A stretch of DNA of 64,000 nt from Neonectria sp. B-13 (Eukaryota > Ascomycota > Sordariomycetes > Hypocreales > Nectriaceae). The notes beneath the pieces were generated by a model. The model was given only the letters and a program-made list of their open reading frames with translations, ran no database searches and had not been told where the DNA came from. How positions within the stretch are numbered: position 1 is the first letter of the stretch; the number at the start of each line of letters is the position of its first letter. Shown piece by piece: positions 11,881-20,715 of the stretch. Made by a program: the position numbers and the translations under genes. Location: the NCBI GenBank assembly GCA_002682825.1, contig NOKP01000013.1, positions 491,745 through 555,744 of the forward strand. Reading direction: 5' to 3'.

Positions 11881-12324
11881 ATAGTTTCTCCCTAACTCTC
11901 TGGGACTGAACGATGAAAAGAGAAAATCTGCAGTGGAACTCGGACGTGGAACAAAATGTTGGAGAATAGCGGTCAGTAATGATGCAAAGAGGAAGCTAGA
12001 AGGGAGAGTATGATTATCTCGGATGCGGATGGATAGCTTCGATATGGAACGAAGGGAACGAAAGGAACAAAACGAACGAGCGTGGGCTACCATGTCAAGT
12101 AGTGGCACAATTGAGCGACAGTAAATCGAGACGAACCACGGACTTATCTAAGCTAAATCTTTCTTGTATTCATCCAAAAGTGAAGTGATCCGACCTGAAT
12201 TGCATGCCACATTGCTCAGTTCCGCTTTTCCTCAAAGATGCTCGTGATGCTTTGTATAATTAATTAAATCCTTCACCTAGATGACACACAATCTCGTCGT
12301 CACTGATTAAACACCGGGCAAGAA
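11881..12324. other. Convergent 3' intergenic region
   Basis: The 444 bp between two convergent genes should contain both 3' ends. It is AT-richer near 12250-12270 (attaattaaat). No gene seen. Confidence 0.4.
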
Positions 12325-13764
12325 TTAGTAGTATCCCAAGTCATACTTTTCCGGAAACAATATGCCGTTCGCTGTCTCCAACACCTCCTGTTCACAGTCA
12401 TCCTTCGCTTCATCCTCGTCCCACGGCAGCAAGCCCATTGCCCGCAGGCCTTCGACGCCGCCCGCCTCGCCAACTGCCTGGACGCCCGAGTTCCCCGTGC
12501 GGGCGCTCTCGCCGAAGACGCCGCCGAAGTCCGGGCTCGGGTGGCCCAGCAGAAAGGCCTTGCGCTGGCGGGTGAGGTACAGGGCATTGGTCTGCGTCAG
12601 CGGGCAGGCCGGCAAGTACATGACGGTGGTCCCGGGGAGGTCGGGGCGCCGGAGACGGTCGAGGGCGTAGACTGCGTCGCAGTGCCAGACGAGGTAGTCG
12701 CCGGGCTCGAGGCGAGGGATATGCACCATGCTGCGTGCTAGTTGCAGGTGTGGGTGTAAGGCGTTGTTGAGTTCCTGGGGATACGAGGGTAAGGCGCCTT
12801 GGATGACTGACGAGGGAGGTTGCTCCAGCTTCCAGTTCTCCGGCGCGAGAAAGTCTGGATGGGTCGGCAAGGCGTTGATGGGCGAGAAGAACGGCCGGAG
12901 GAGCAGGTACGCCGTGGACCATCGGATCATGGGACATAGCAGCAGGGTGCCCTCGCCGACGGGGAGATCGCTGAGAGAGAGCCAGCCCTGGAACATGCGG
13001 AACATGGTGCACACGCCGTCGCCGTTGTACAGATCGCTCGACACCTTGAGCCGCGTGCTGCTTTCCCACGGATCGTAGTCCTCCCAGTTGCCGTCCCAGA
13101 TGCGCTGGTACGTCGCTCCCACGCCGTATCCGTCCGACTCCCAGCGCTCGACGCTCCCGCCGTCGACGTAGACGCTCAGCGAGCATGTCTCGTCGTCCGG
13201 GCTCCTGATCCGGAGGCGGTCGGCGTAGCTGACAGGGAAGTTGGGGCTAACGAGGGCGGCTGGATCGGACGAGCGCCAAAGGTTCATAAGGAAGCGCTGG
13301 GCGAAGATGACGTTCTCGTGGGCTCGGGCTTTGATCTGCGCGGGGGACCAGTAGACGCCATAGAGGTGCGGATCGTGGGTGGGTAGACGACGGGCGCGAG
13401 GGTCCTCGTCGAGGTACGAGTCTGTGGCCGTCTTCCATTGCACTGCTGTGTCTCGGGGAATGACGCCGCGGATGACGGCGACGCCTCGTTCCTTCAGCTT
13501 CGACGAGAAGTCCTCCGCCCTGGACGCATCGCGGAGGTCTGCGAACGCGATGGAGGGGAAGATGCTGGGGCCCGCGCTTGCGATGACCTCGATCTCGGCG
13601 CGCAACTTGATGAGCAGTCTTTTCCACGAGGCGACAATCTGCGTCTCCCTCCCGGCAATCAGGCCTTGCTTCACTTTTGCGAACCGTAGAGGCAGGGGCA
13701 GAGGCTCTGTAGTTTCGGCGAACATGCTACTTGAGGGCCCATGGCTGTGGTCTGAAGGCGACAT
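12325..13764 (-). CDS. DUF1479 (YbiU-like) family protein, putative Fe(II)/2-oxoglutarate oxygenase fold
   Basis: Intronless gene of 479 residues in the DUF1479 family, whose bacterial member YbiU has a jelly-roll oxygenase fold; the substrate is unknown. Family landmarks are GVAVIRGVIP (about residues 93-102), HDPHLYGVYWSPAQ, VDGGSVERWE, RIWDGNWEDYDPW, a central FRMFQGWLSLSD block, and DYLVWHCDAVYALD near the C-terminus. The length suits the fungal members. An oddity: where I recall fungal relatives having His-x-Asp before GGSVERWE, this protein reads Tyr-Val-Asp, so a metal ligand may be lost. The start at 13764 gives MSPSDHSHG. It is convergent with the BAP31-like gene. Horizontal origin of the family in fungi is possible but not shown here. 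Confidence 0.85.
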   Translation of the reverse strand: MSPSDHSHGPSSSMFAETTEPLPLPLRFAKVKQGLIAGRETQIVASWKRLLIKLRAEIEVIASAGPSIFPSIAFADLRDASRAEDFSSKLKERGVAVIRGVIPRDTAVQWKTATDSYLDEDPRARRLPTHDPHLYGVYWSPAQIKARAHENVIFAQRFLMNLWRSSDPAALVSPNFPVSYADRLRIRSPDDETCSLSVYVDGGSVERWESDGYGVGATYQRIWDGNWEDYDPWESSTRLKVSSDLYNGDGVCTMFRMFQGWLSLSDLPVGEGTLLLCPMIRWSTAYLLLRPFFSPINALPTHPDFLAPENWKLEQPPSSVIQGALPSYPQELNNALHPHLQLARSMVHIPRLEPGDYLVWHCDAVYALDRLRRPDLPGTTVMYLPACPLTQTNALYLTRQRKAFLLGHPSPDFGGVFGESARTGNSGVQAVGEAGGVEGLRAMGLLPWDEDEAKDDCEQEVLETANGILFPEKYDLGYY

Positions 13765-14322
13765 GATGTATTTTGATGGGTTGTGTCAGATGGAAGACTA
13801 GAGCAACACCAAGGAAGCTATCTTCTCGGAAACGAGATACAGACAAGAACAGGAAGAGGATAGGCCGGCGATGAAATTACAGAAACCGCTTCCCATGATG
13901 TCGAGGCGGAGGCGAAGGCGGTATGCATGTGTGGGCATGTGTCGCTTTTAGTCTGGATCTCCCGTCCCAGCAACCGATATGATGTGCTGGATAGGCAGCT
14001 TGCGTTGACATTTGTTATTGTGACGTCCTCTCAAGATGGCCAACACGTCCAGGCCAAAAGCGTTCACCTTGCGGTAATTCTTCGGTTGCGGAGTATTCTT
14101 CGGATGCTTGTCGCTATCGCGGGCCGCCAAGCCGGGGCCGGGACATGTTGAGCATCCCGGTCCCAATGGGAGATTCTTCGGGACTTGAAGTGACTCATGG
14201 TTCTGCCATCGGCCGTGTCGTGCATCATACATGCAGATCAGTTGTTCCTGCGATGCAATGGCGTCTGGGGTACAGGGATTGAGGGCTCATATCCCCAGGA
14301 CATGGGTGTGTTCGAGGAGCAG
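13765..14322. other. Intergenic region upstream of the DUF1479 gene
   Basis: 560 bp without a supportable gene. It should contain the DUF1479 promoter and the 3' end of the HhH gene. Short open frames in it show no family feature. Confidence 0.4.
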
Positions 14323-15365
14323 CTAGGCCCTCGTTCTTTTTGATCGTCTGAGGGCGGTGGACTTGGGTGTGCTTTCCTCTGTGTTATCCGGCTCATGATC
14401 CGGTTTCCGCTTGGTTGACGAAGGTCTTGTGCTCTTCTTCGCTTTTGATGGCGCCACTTCTTTCTCTGGCCTCACTGGCTTGGATGGCTTGGATGGCTTG
14501 GATGGCTTGGATGGCTTGGGTGGCTGTCCTGGTTGCTTCATGAGGACGTAGGCAACCTTCTCCACGTCAGTTGCAGACACTCCGAGTCTCTTGGTCAGAC
14601 CCTCAGCGGTGTCCTGCAGGGCACGGTATTCCTTGGCGTTGTACTTGATGGGACTCTTCTTCCCATCGCAGCATAGCCAATAGAACGCCTCGTCGGAGAA
14701 GAAGATGACCCGATCAGGGTCATGTACGGTCAAAAGCAGAGATGCCGTTGCAGGACCAATGCCCTTGAGCTTGGTCAGAATGTCGAGGGCAGCCTGGGCG
14801 TCAGAGTTCTTCTGGTAAGCATCCAGCGCTTGTAGGATGATGCCCGTGGCGACGTCCGCGTCATTGGATAAGACGAACTTCATCAATGTTGGGCGGAACT
14901 TTCCATGTCGTCTGAGTGGATGTCAGCTGATTCACAACCTGGATTGGAGTCTGGTAAGAGAATCGAGGTTTCTCAGGTTTAGGGAATGATCAGGAACTCG
15001 GGAGTCATGACATTTCAAGTCCACTAAAATGGATCGCGGAGGTGAGGTCCGAGGGTGCACACTTACAACTTCCACTCGACCAGTGCCTTGACATCGTCGA
15101 GGTTCATTGGACGCTGCGGCTTGGCAACGGAAAAGATCCTCAAGGCCCCGTCATAACGATAGTCGTCCAACTCCTGCAGCGTCTTCTGGCCATCCTTGGC
15201 TATTATGCGTGTTACTAATGCTATTATGGAGAGGCATTTGAGGCTTGACTTACCGCCTTTAGACTCTGATATAGATTTGATGAGATTGGGATACTGGCTG
15301 AGAAGGGTCTCGAATTGGTCCTTGTTGATCTTGCCTGCTTGGACAATGCTCGACTCTGAAGCCAT
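14323..15365 (-). CDS. Conserved fungal protein with helix-hairpin-helix-like motif and basic Pro-Ser-Lys tail
   Basis: Function not recognised. Three exons: 15365-15254, 15199-15067 and 14911-14323, coding 277 residues. The first intron is only 54 bp (donor GTAAGTC, acceptor AATAG), is a multiple of three and has no stop, so retention would insert 18 residues. Residues 126-142 read LTKLKGIGPATASLLL, a good helix-hairpin-helix with the G-x-G-P-A-T core found in DNA glycosylases and other DNA-binding proteins. No catalytic Lys/Asp of the HhH-GPD glycosylases is evident around it. The C-terminus is lysine-rich with tandem PSK repeats (PKPSKPSKPSKPSKP) and ends RRSKRTRA, suggesting nuclear localisation and nucleic-acid contact. 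I infer a DNA-binding protein; the specific role is unknown. Confidence 0.75.
14476..14520. repeat. In-frame 9-bp tandem repeat encoding Pro-Ser-Lys units
   Basis: Four to five copies of GGCTTGGAT on the plus strand, giving PSK repeats in the minus-strand protein. Copy number is likely variable between isolates. Confidence 0.85.
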
Positions 15366-16951
15366 GTTGGGCAATCACTGGCGGTTTTTGACAAGGGGAA
15401 TTGATTTGCAAGGATAAGATGACAGACCTGGCGCAGGGGTAAGAAATCAAGTATGGGCTGAGAAAGAACTTCCAGGGTTTTGCGCTAGGTGCGAGGATGG
15501 TGAATTGAGGTGGGTGGTAGATGAAAGAGGAATGATCAATGCTGTAGTTTGTTTGCGACGCGACATGCCAGTCACGCGGCACGCGATCAGGCAAGTTAGT
15601 GATTTGGCTTTGCGCACCACCAATGAACGGAACGACCACGAATATCTTTTAGTTCGAATCCTTCGGACGAAAACAACATGCTCTACTCAGCAAAAGGTGG
15701 CAAATATTTTGACAGAATAACAGTACAATATCTGATTTTGGAGGGAGGTCTGTGACGGTGGCGTTGGTGGTGCTGGCACAATCCAGACACCATGCCGAAG
15801 CTGCTTACGGCGACTGGAGGAGTCCTCAGAGTGCGAGGCAGGGACGGATTTCCCGGGTTTGACGCTGTGACAATGGATAATCGGCCAATGCTATTTTACA
15901 AGGAATCAAGGCATTGATTGCTCAGTTCACATTGGGACACTAGGACCGTTGTGGATGCAAACACTGACACTGGTGAGTTAGACGATATTAGTGTCCGAAT
16001 TACGCGCTGGATTTCAGCGCATGCAGGACGCAACAACAACCGACGCAGAGAGGGGGTGGAAACAAGACAATACATTAGAATGAGAACATGGCAAAGATAT
16101 GAATCCGTTCTCATAAGGGTTGCCTTCACGTTCGACTTGATCCTGCCAGATGATTCCGATTGAATCGGCGAAACATAAGGATAAACACTACTAAGTTACA
16201 GGGAGCGAAAAGTAACATGATGTCATTATATTACCGCGAATACTCATTCGCCGAACAAAAAACAGATTGACTGATACCGTTATGTACTTCTCTATTCCTT
16301 GGTATCTTCAGATTGGAAAGAAGGTACTTTTTGTCTCCAATGTAACAGCACCCTTGCTCCTTCAGAAATATCGTCCATGCGAACGATTATCTGAAAGAAA
16401 AGGGTACGTACCAAAAGATGCAGAAACGGGAACAGTGCGACCAATCTTCCGGACACTGTACAGCTTGTACATTCACCTGTCCTATTAGTATCTATGTGTG
16501 AAGAGGTACTATCATGCGCAGCGTGCAGTCTCCTACAAAACAGTCAATTGGAAAATACGAGTCTCGCCATTGCAAGTTTCCTTTGTTGTGCGTGAGCTGG
16601 AGCGGTTGCCGCTTTAACCTGGATCATGCCTGAGTACCACATTCTGTCCAGCAACCTGAACATGAAGTCTCTCACCTGGCTGGTCGACCTGGCAGTTCGG
16701 TAGTTACGGAATGTCTTACACATCCAATTACTCGTTTCTACTGCCACCTGGCCTCACGGTGCATGGCTTAGGGAGCCGACTCGATATTTATTTCCGGGTG
16801 CTTGGTCGACAAAATCGTTCGGCAGAGTAACATGGTTGGGGGTATATTACTAAGATCATCACTTTCCAGGCTCTCTGCGGATGAAAGAGCAAAAAATCTC
16901 ATGGGATCGCTCCTCGCCGAGTCAACTTTGTATTTCCTCTTCTTCCCTCAC
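15366..16951. other. Gene-free stretch left of the Nramp relic
   Basis: 1.6 kb that is more AT-rich than the neighbouring coding DNA. Open frames are short and featureless. It holds the HhH-gene promoter at its left end. Confidence 0.4.
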
Positions 16952-17541
16952 TTATTCACCCTTCCCTCGCAACACCAGATTAGCCACGTTCGTGACCGCA
17001 ATGATGGGCCACACCAAAGTAGTAAAAGCAGCCATGTACCAGGAATTGTCCATCTTGACGGCGCCGTCGCCTTCGCCTTGTCCCGCCGCTGCCCAAGGGA
17101 GGCCACGCTCGTTCCATCGGCCTCGACGTAGAAACGACCCGCGCCAGGCTAGACAGTCATGTACTTGTTGCGGAAAAGAGAAATAGATGAGCGGCGCCGT
17201 GACACAGGAAGATTCTCAGTGCATCTTGCGATATGTTGAGGGCCGCAATTCAGCCCCGCCGTCCGACAGCACCGGCAACAATGATGTTCGGCGTGATCCT
17301 GATGCTCCTGTTACCAGGCGACCAAGATCAGGGTGCTCGCATACCTCGGCAATATCTGTGGCAATAATGGCAATCTCAGCGAAGACGTAGAGGACGTAGT
17401 TGAGCCATCGTGGTAGGAATTCCCAAGAAGTCTCTGCGAGATGAAGTCCGCTGACAGTACTAAGCTTGATGGCAAGACTCTAGGAGAAGACGGCAAAGAG
17501 GTTGGACAAGAGAATAATAAACAGCAGCAATGCCTGTGGCA
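16952..17541 (-). pseudogene. Decayed, internally deleted Nramp-family metal transporter
   Basis: Relic of a divalent-metal (Mn/Fe) transporter of the Nramp/SMF family. Reading the minus strand from 17541 gives a membrane segment LLLFIILLSNLFAVF, an in-frame TAG (482-480 of 17 kb) where the family has Gln, then SLAIKLSTVSGLHLAE and the highly conserved WLNYVLYVFAEIAIIATDIAEV region in pieces. From about 17340 downward the reading shifts frame and continues with the family's late region: RLVTG, ITPNIIVAGAVG, APLIYFS, YMTV, another TAG, then GRFYVEADGTSV. The C-terminal membrane segment MDNSWYMAAFTTLVWPIIAV ends at a TAA at 16952-16954. The central membrane segments are missing and at least two frameshifts are present. 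Both stops fit CAG-to-TAG changes. Confidence 0.8.
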
Positions 17542-18390
17542 TGGTTTCTGGGATCAACGAGGTGAGTGGACAAGGCATTATTGAACGGTCTCGGAACTAT
17601 CGTGAGGACGCTCAGAGCCGTGGGTCGAGAATCGAGGAATCAATCTTGCAGATGAGAGCGAAGCTTGATCGCAAGCGAGATCATGGATGGACTCGCATGG
17701 GCCAAACATCCTCGCTGCGTGGTGAGCAAGCACCACGCCTCCTGTTGATTTAATTATGAGTCAAATACAATTAGTCATTCGCCATACTTAGTCTTATGTC
17801 TTTGAGACATCTTTCACATGAAGAGTGCAAGTTGAGTTCCGTCTTCCTTATCAACCGCAGCGACGTCGAACGTGTTGCGCATATTCGTGAATCTTCAGGG
17901 ATAGACCAAAGGACGGGAAAGAAATGCAACGCCGGGCGAAACGTAAACTGTTACTTGGTGAGATGCCAAGTATCTGCCGAGTACCACATCTAAGTGAACG
18001 GGAGAACTCGGATTCAGGTTCAGTTTATACATAGTTGAGAGTCTTCGGCAACTGAGCCGCTACCAAGTCCAGTTTAAAGTTTGACGTACCTAGACTAGTA
18101 GACTTAGTTAGGCACGAAACGGTAACGGAGTTGTGAAGGTCAACCATTTGCATTCGCCTTTAATCTTCGGCGATTCCGAAATAAAGTTACATGATATAAT
18201 AGCCTCGCACTGTGTCGCATCAAAGGACCCTGGACCCACCAAAAATTGGCCCAGCGAATGGAGGCCCGCCCGTTTTCCGTTTTGTCTAATCCTTCCGCCA
18301 ATCGCCCAAGATCAACCTTCACCATACAGAAATCTGACCCAAAAAAAAACCATACCTTCAAACACCTCATCCTCTCACTAAATCGCAACC
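17542..18390. other. Gene-free stretch between the Nramp relic and the small zinc-finger gene
   Basis: About 850 bp. I could not read the expected Nramp N-terminus here, so the relic lacks it or it has decayed. The right end is the promoter and leader of the next gene. Confidence 0.4.
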
Positions 18391-18808
18391 ATGGGTAACG
18401 TACGAGACGCTACGGTCCTCCAATGTTGTCGTTGTACTTACAGAGTCAATACAGGGTGCCAAGGCTCAGCAGAAGCGTGATCGCGCGCAGAAGGACAGCA
18501 AGCCGGCTAAGTCGCAACTCAAGGTGGTACGTTCGCCGTGTCTCTCTCCGCTGTCTCAAATGTCTTGTATGCTGACAACCTCGAGTAGAACAAGCAGGCT
18601 TGCGACATCCAGTGCCAGATCTGCAAGTCGACCTTCCTCAAGACCACCAAGGCCCCCGCGTTCGTACCCCTCCATCCCACGTCTCCATCATTCCCTTATC
18701 TTGATCGCTGGACTAACACTTCCGTTCCTCTTTCGCAGCCTGACCGAGCACGCCGACAACAAGCACAGCAAGACCCTGGAGGAGTGCTTCCCTACCTTCC
18801 AGCAGTAG
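18391..18808 (+). CDS. Small 4F5/SERF-like protein with C2H2 zinc-binding C-terminus
   Basis: 73-residue protein from four exons: 18391-18399, 18455-18526, 18589-18659 and 18739-18808. The first exon codes only Met-Gly-Asn. The N-terminal half (GAKAQQKRDRAQKD) is the lysine/glutamine-rich segment shared with the 4F5/SERF family. The C-terminal half has C36-x2-C39 and H55-x4-H60 around a KSTFLKTTKAPALTEH core, a zinc finger like those annotated zf-met2/DUF1909 in plants and fungi (for example At2g23090). Length and architecture match that family. The role is unknown; members are abundant small cytosolic/nuclear proteins. The donor at the end of exon 2 could be GTGGTA (18524) or GTACGT (18527); the second is the better consensus and was used. 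Confidence 0.88.
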
Positions 18809-19052
18809 TTCTTTCGATCTGCAAGGCTTCGACAAAAATGATGGCGATGATGGCGTAGTGGGAGAGCGGGAGCGTTCAGCGAGGCGTCCAGTTGGGGACG
18901 TGGCATGGTGGCAGCGAGGTTGACATTGACGGACTCACGATGGATGATTTACACGGTCCTTTTTTGCTCTCTGATTTCTGATTTACGGCGAGTCCTTTTT
19001 AGATTTGTCTCCAGGTCCTAAACCTCCACACCACCATAGACATGTCTTTTTA

Positions 19053-20302
19053 TCAGTGAGCCTTCACCGCCGCCGTGGCGGGCACCTCAACCGGTGCTCC
19101 CCCCGCCGGCGCACTCGCCTGCTGCTTCGCCAGGGCCTGCTCCTCGCGGATCGCCGCCAGGATGTCTGGGTACCACCGCTCGCCGACGTCCGGGTGGCTC
19201 TTGATGCGGTTGCGCAGCGTCGCCTCGCCCAGCGTCTTGGCCACGCCGCCTCGTCGGAACGTAAACTCGACGTCGTCGATGCGCCCGCCGGCGGTCTCGA
19301 CCACGCGCCGCCGCTGCTCCTGTACGCCCTCGGGCACTTTCCCCACGCCCACCGTCTCCAGGTCCTCGAACTCGGCGTCTCCCTTGACGCCCTGGAAGAA
19401 CGGGATCGAGAAGCGCGCGCCTGTGCCCGCCGGCGGCGACAGGACGCGGTGCGTTGTCGACACACACACGCCCTGCGTCAGCGCCTCGAGGCCCTGCCCG
19501 ATGGCTACGACGAGAGTCCCTGGAATAGGCGGACAGTCGATCCACTCGCCCTTGACGTTCTGCACCTGTAGGCCGCGGTGCTGCGTGGCCTGCAGCAGGT
19601 AGCTGCTCAGCATGGAGTCCTTGTGCGGGCCGACGCCCTGGCCCTGCTTCTCGCCGTCCTTCCCGAGCTGCTGGAGGTCGGGGTACTTGACGATCTTGAG
19701 CTTGTGCTGCTGGTCTTCGTCAAAGTACTTGTCGAAGGCGTCCTTGGGCAGCTCGATGGCCTCGGCGATGAGCGATGTGAAGTAGACGGAGACCTCGCCC
19801 ATGCGGCCCATGTACTCGGTGTACGTTTCACGGAACCCGGGGAGAGCCGCTTCAGTCGGCCACTGGTTGGGCGCCAACAGGTGGTGGTGCAGTGGCGATC
19901 CTGGCCTGGGGATGGGATGCTCCGTGGAGAGGTCGATCTGCTCGCGGTGGTCGATCTCGCCCGCCGTGACCTCTGCCGACAGCCGCGAGTAGCCCAGAAA
20001 CGACTGGGCATTCTTCATTTCAATCTTGAGTCTAGCCGACGAGTTAGCAAACCAAGTACTGACAGCTGTCTCATCTGCCGAAGCAGGAGAGGAGCGGCTT
20101 ACTTCTCCTCCTCGGGGATGTCAAAGAATCCCTTGCCCAGCGTAATGACTCGCTGGAACAGCTCATCCGAGATGCCCACGTTCTTCAGATACAGGAAGCC
20201 AACCTCCAACAACGCATGGCGGAGCTCTCTGAGAAACTCGGGCTTCGTCGTCGGGTCGCCGGCCGCAGCCAGGTCCAGAACCGGGATTGACGTAAACGAC
20301 AT
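19053..20302 (-). CDS. Fe(II)/2-oxoglutarate-dependent oxygenase, isopenicillin-N-synthase-like
   Basis: Soluble dioxygenase of the 2OG-Fe(II)/IPNS superfamily; the substrate cannot be told from sequence. Exons are 20302-20103 and 20031-19053 with a 71 bp intron (donor GTAAGCC, CTAAC branch), giving 392 residues. The N-terminal DIOX_N part starts SIPVLDLAA and includes ALLEVGFLYLKNVGI. The metal triad is visible: H203 and D205 in GPHKDSM, and H261 in STTHRVLSPP. The 2OG-binding Arg-x-Ser follows as R273-F-S275. The C-terminus is Ala/Pro-rich. The neighbours are housekeeping genes and no tailoring genes are near, so a role in a secondary-metabolite cluster is not suggested. Confidence 0.9.
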
Positions 20303-20715
20303 TGGCACACGAGAAGCGACAATGGCGAAGCACACGATGACAGGAAAGGGATATCTCGTTGATTTGTAACCTGGTATCTCTTCTCTTTTGCGTAAAATAT
20401 ATGTAAGGTAAGGCAGTCAAAAGATAGTCTATCACCTCATGATGGTGGAATGGCGCAATTGGTTCCACCCGCGTCCACACGCCCGACTTGCAATGCCCGA
20501 GGCCCCCGCATCGCCCAACAACCGATGGATGCCGGGTGGCGTTCGCGATACCTCCACGTCGGAATCCCACATCAGCCGATTTTGGTGATGATGTTACATC
20601 TTGGGTTGCTGGCGCCTTCAGTGCAGAGACGGGATGCGTCTGCATTTCCAATCTTCCCAGAACGCCACACAAGTAATGCATTGGCTGTGCGATTAAGTCT
20701 TCTCGTCTAGATGTC
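20303..20715. other. Spacer between tandem minus-strand genes
   Basis: About 410 bp containing the oxygenase promoter and the utp17 3' end. It has a tRNA A-box look-alike near 20452 but no matching B box. Confidence 0.4.

Noticed and set aside
12410..13186. Long frames overlapping the DUF1479 gene in other frames
   Set aside because: Shadows of a stop-poor GC-rich gene; the DUF1479 frame carries all conserved motifs.
16600..18000. Shared GAGTACCACAT at 16632 and 17979 flanking the Nramp relic, like terminal repeats
   Set aside because: The match is only 11 bp without extended similarity or target duplication.
12325..20302. A secondary-metabolite cluster suggested by two oxygenase-like genes
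   Set aside because: No synthase, transporter, regulator or other tailoring gene nearby; the neighbours are housekeeping genes.
20445..20520. A-box-like TGGCGCAATTGG suggesting a tRNA
   Set aside because: No B box and no cloverleaf pairing.
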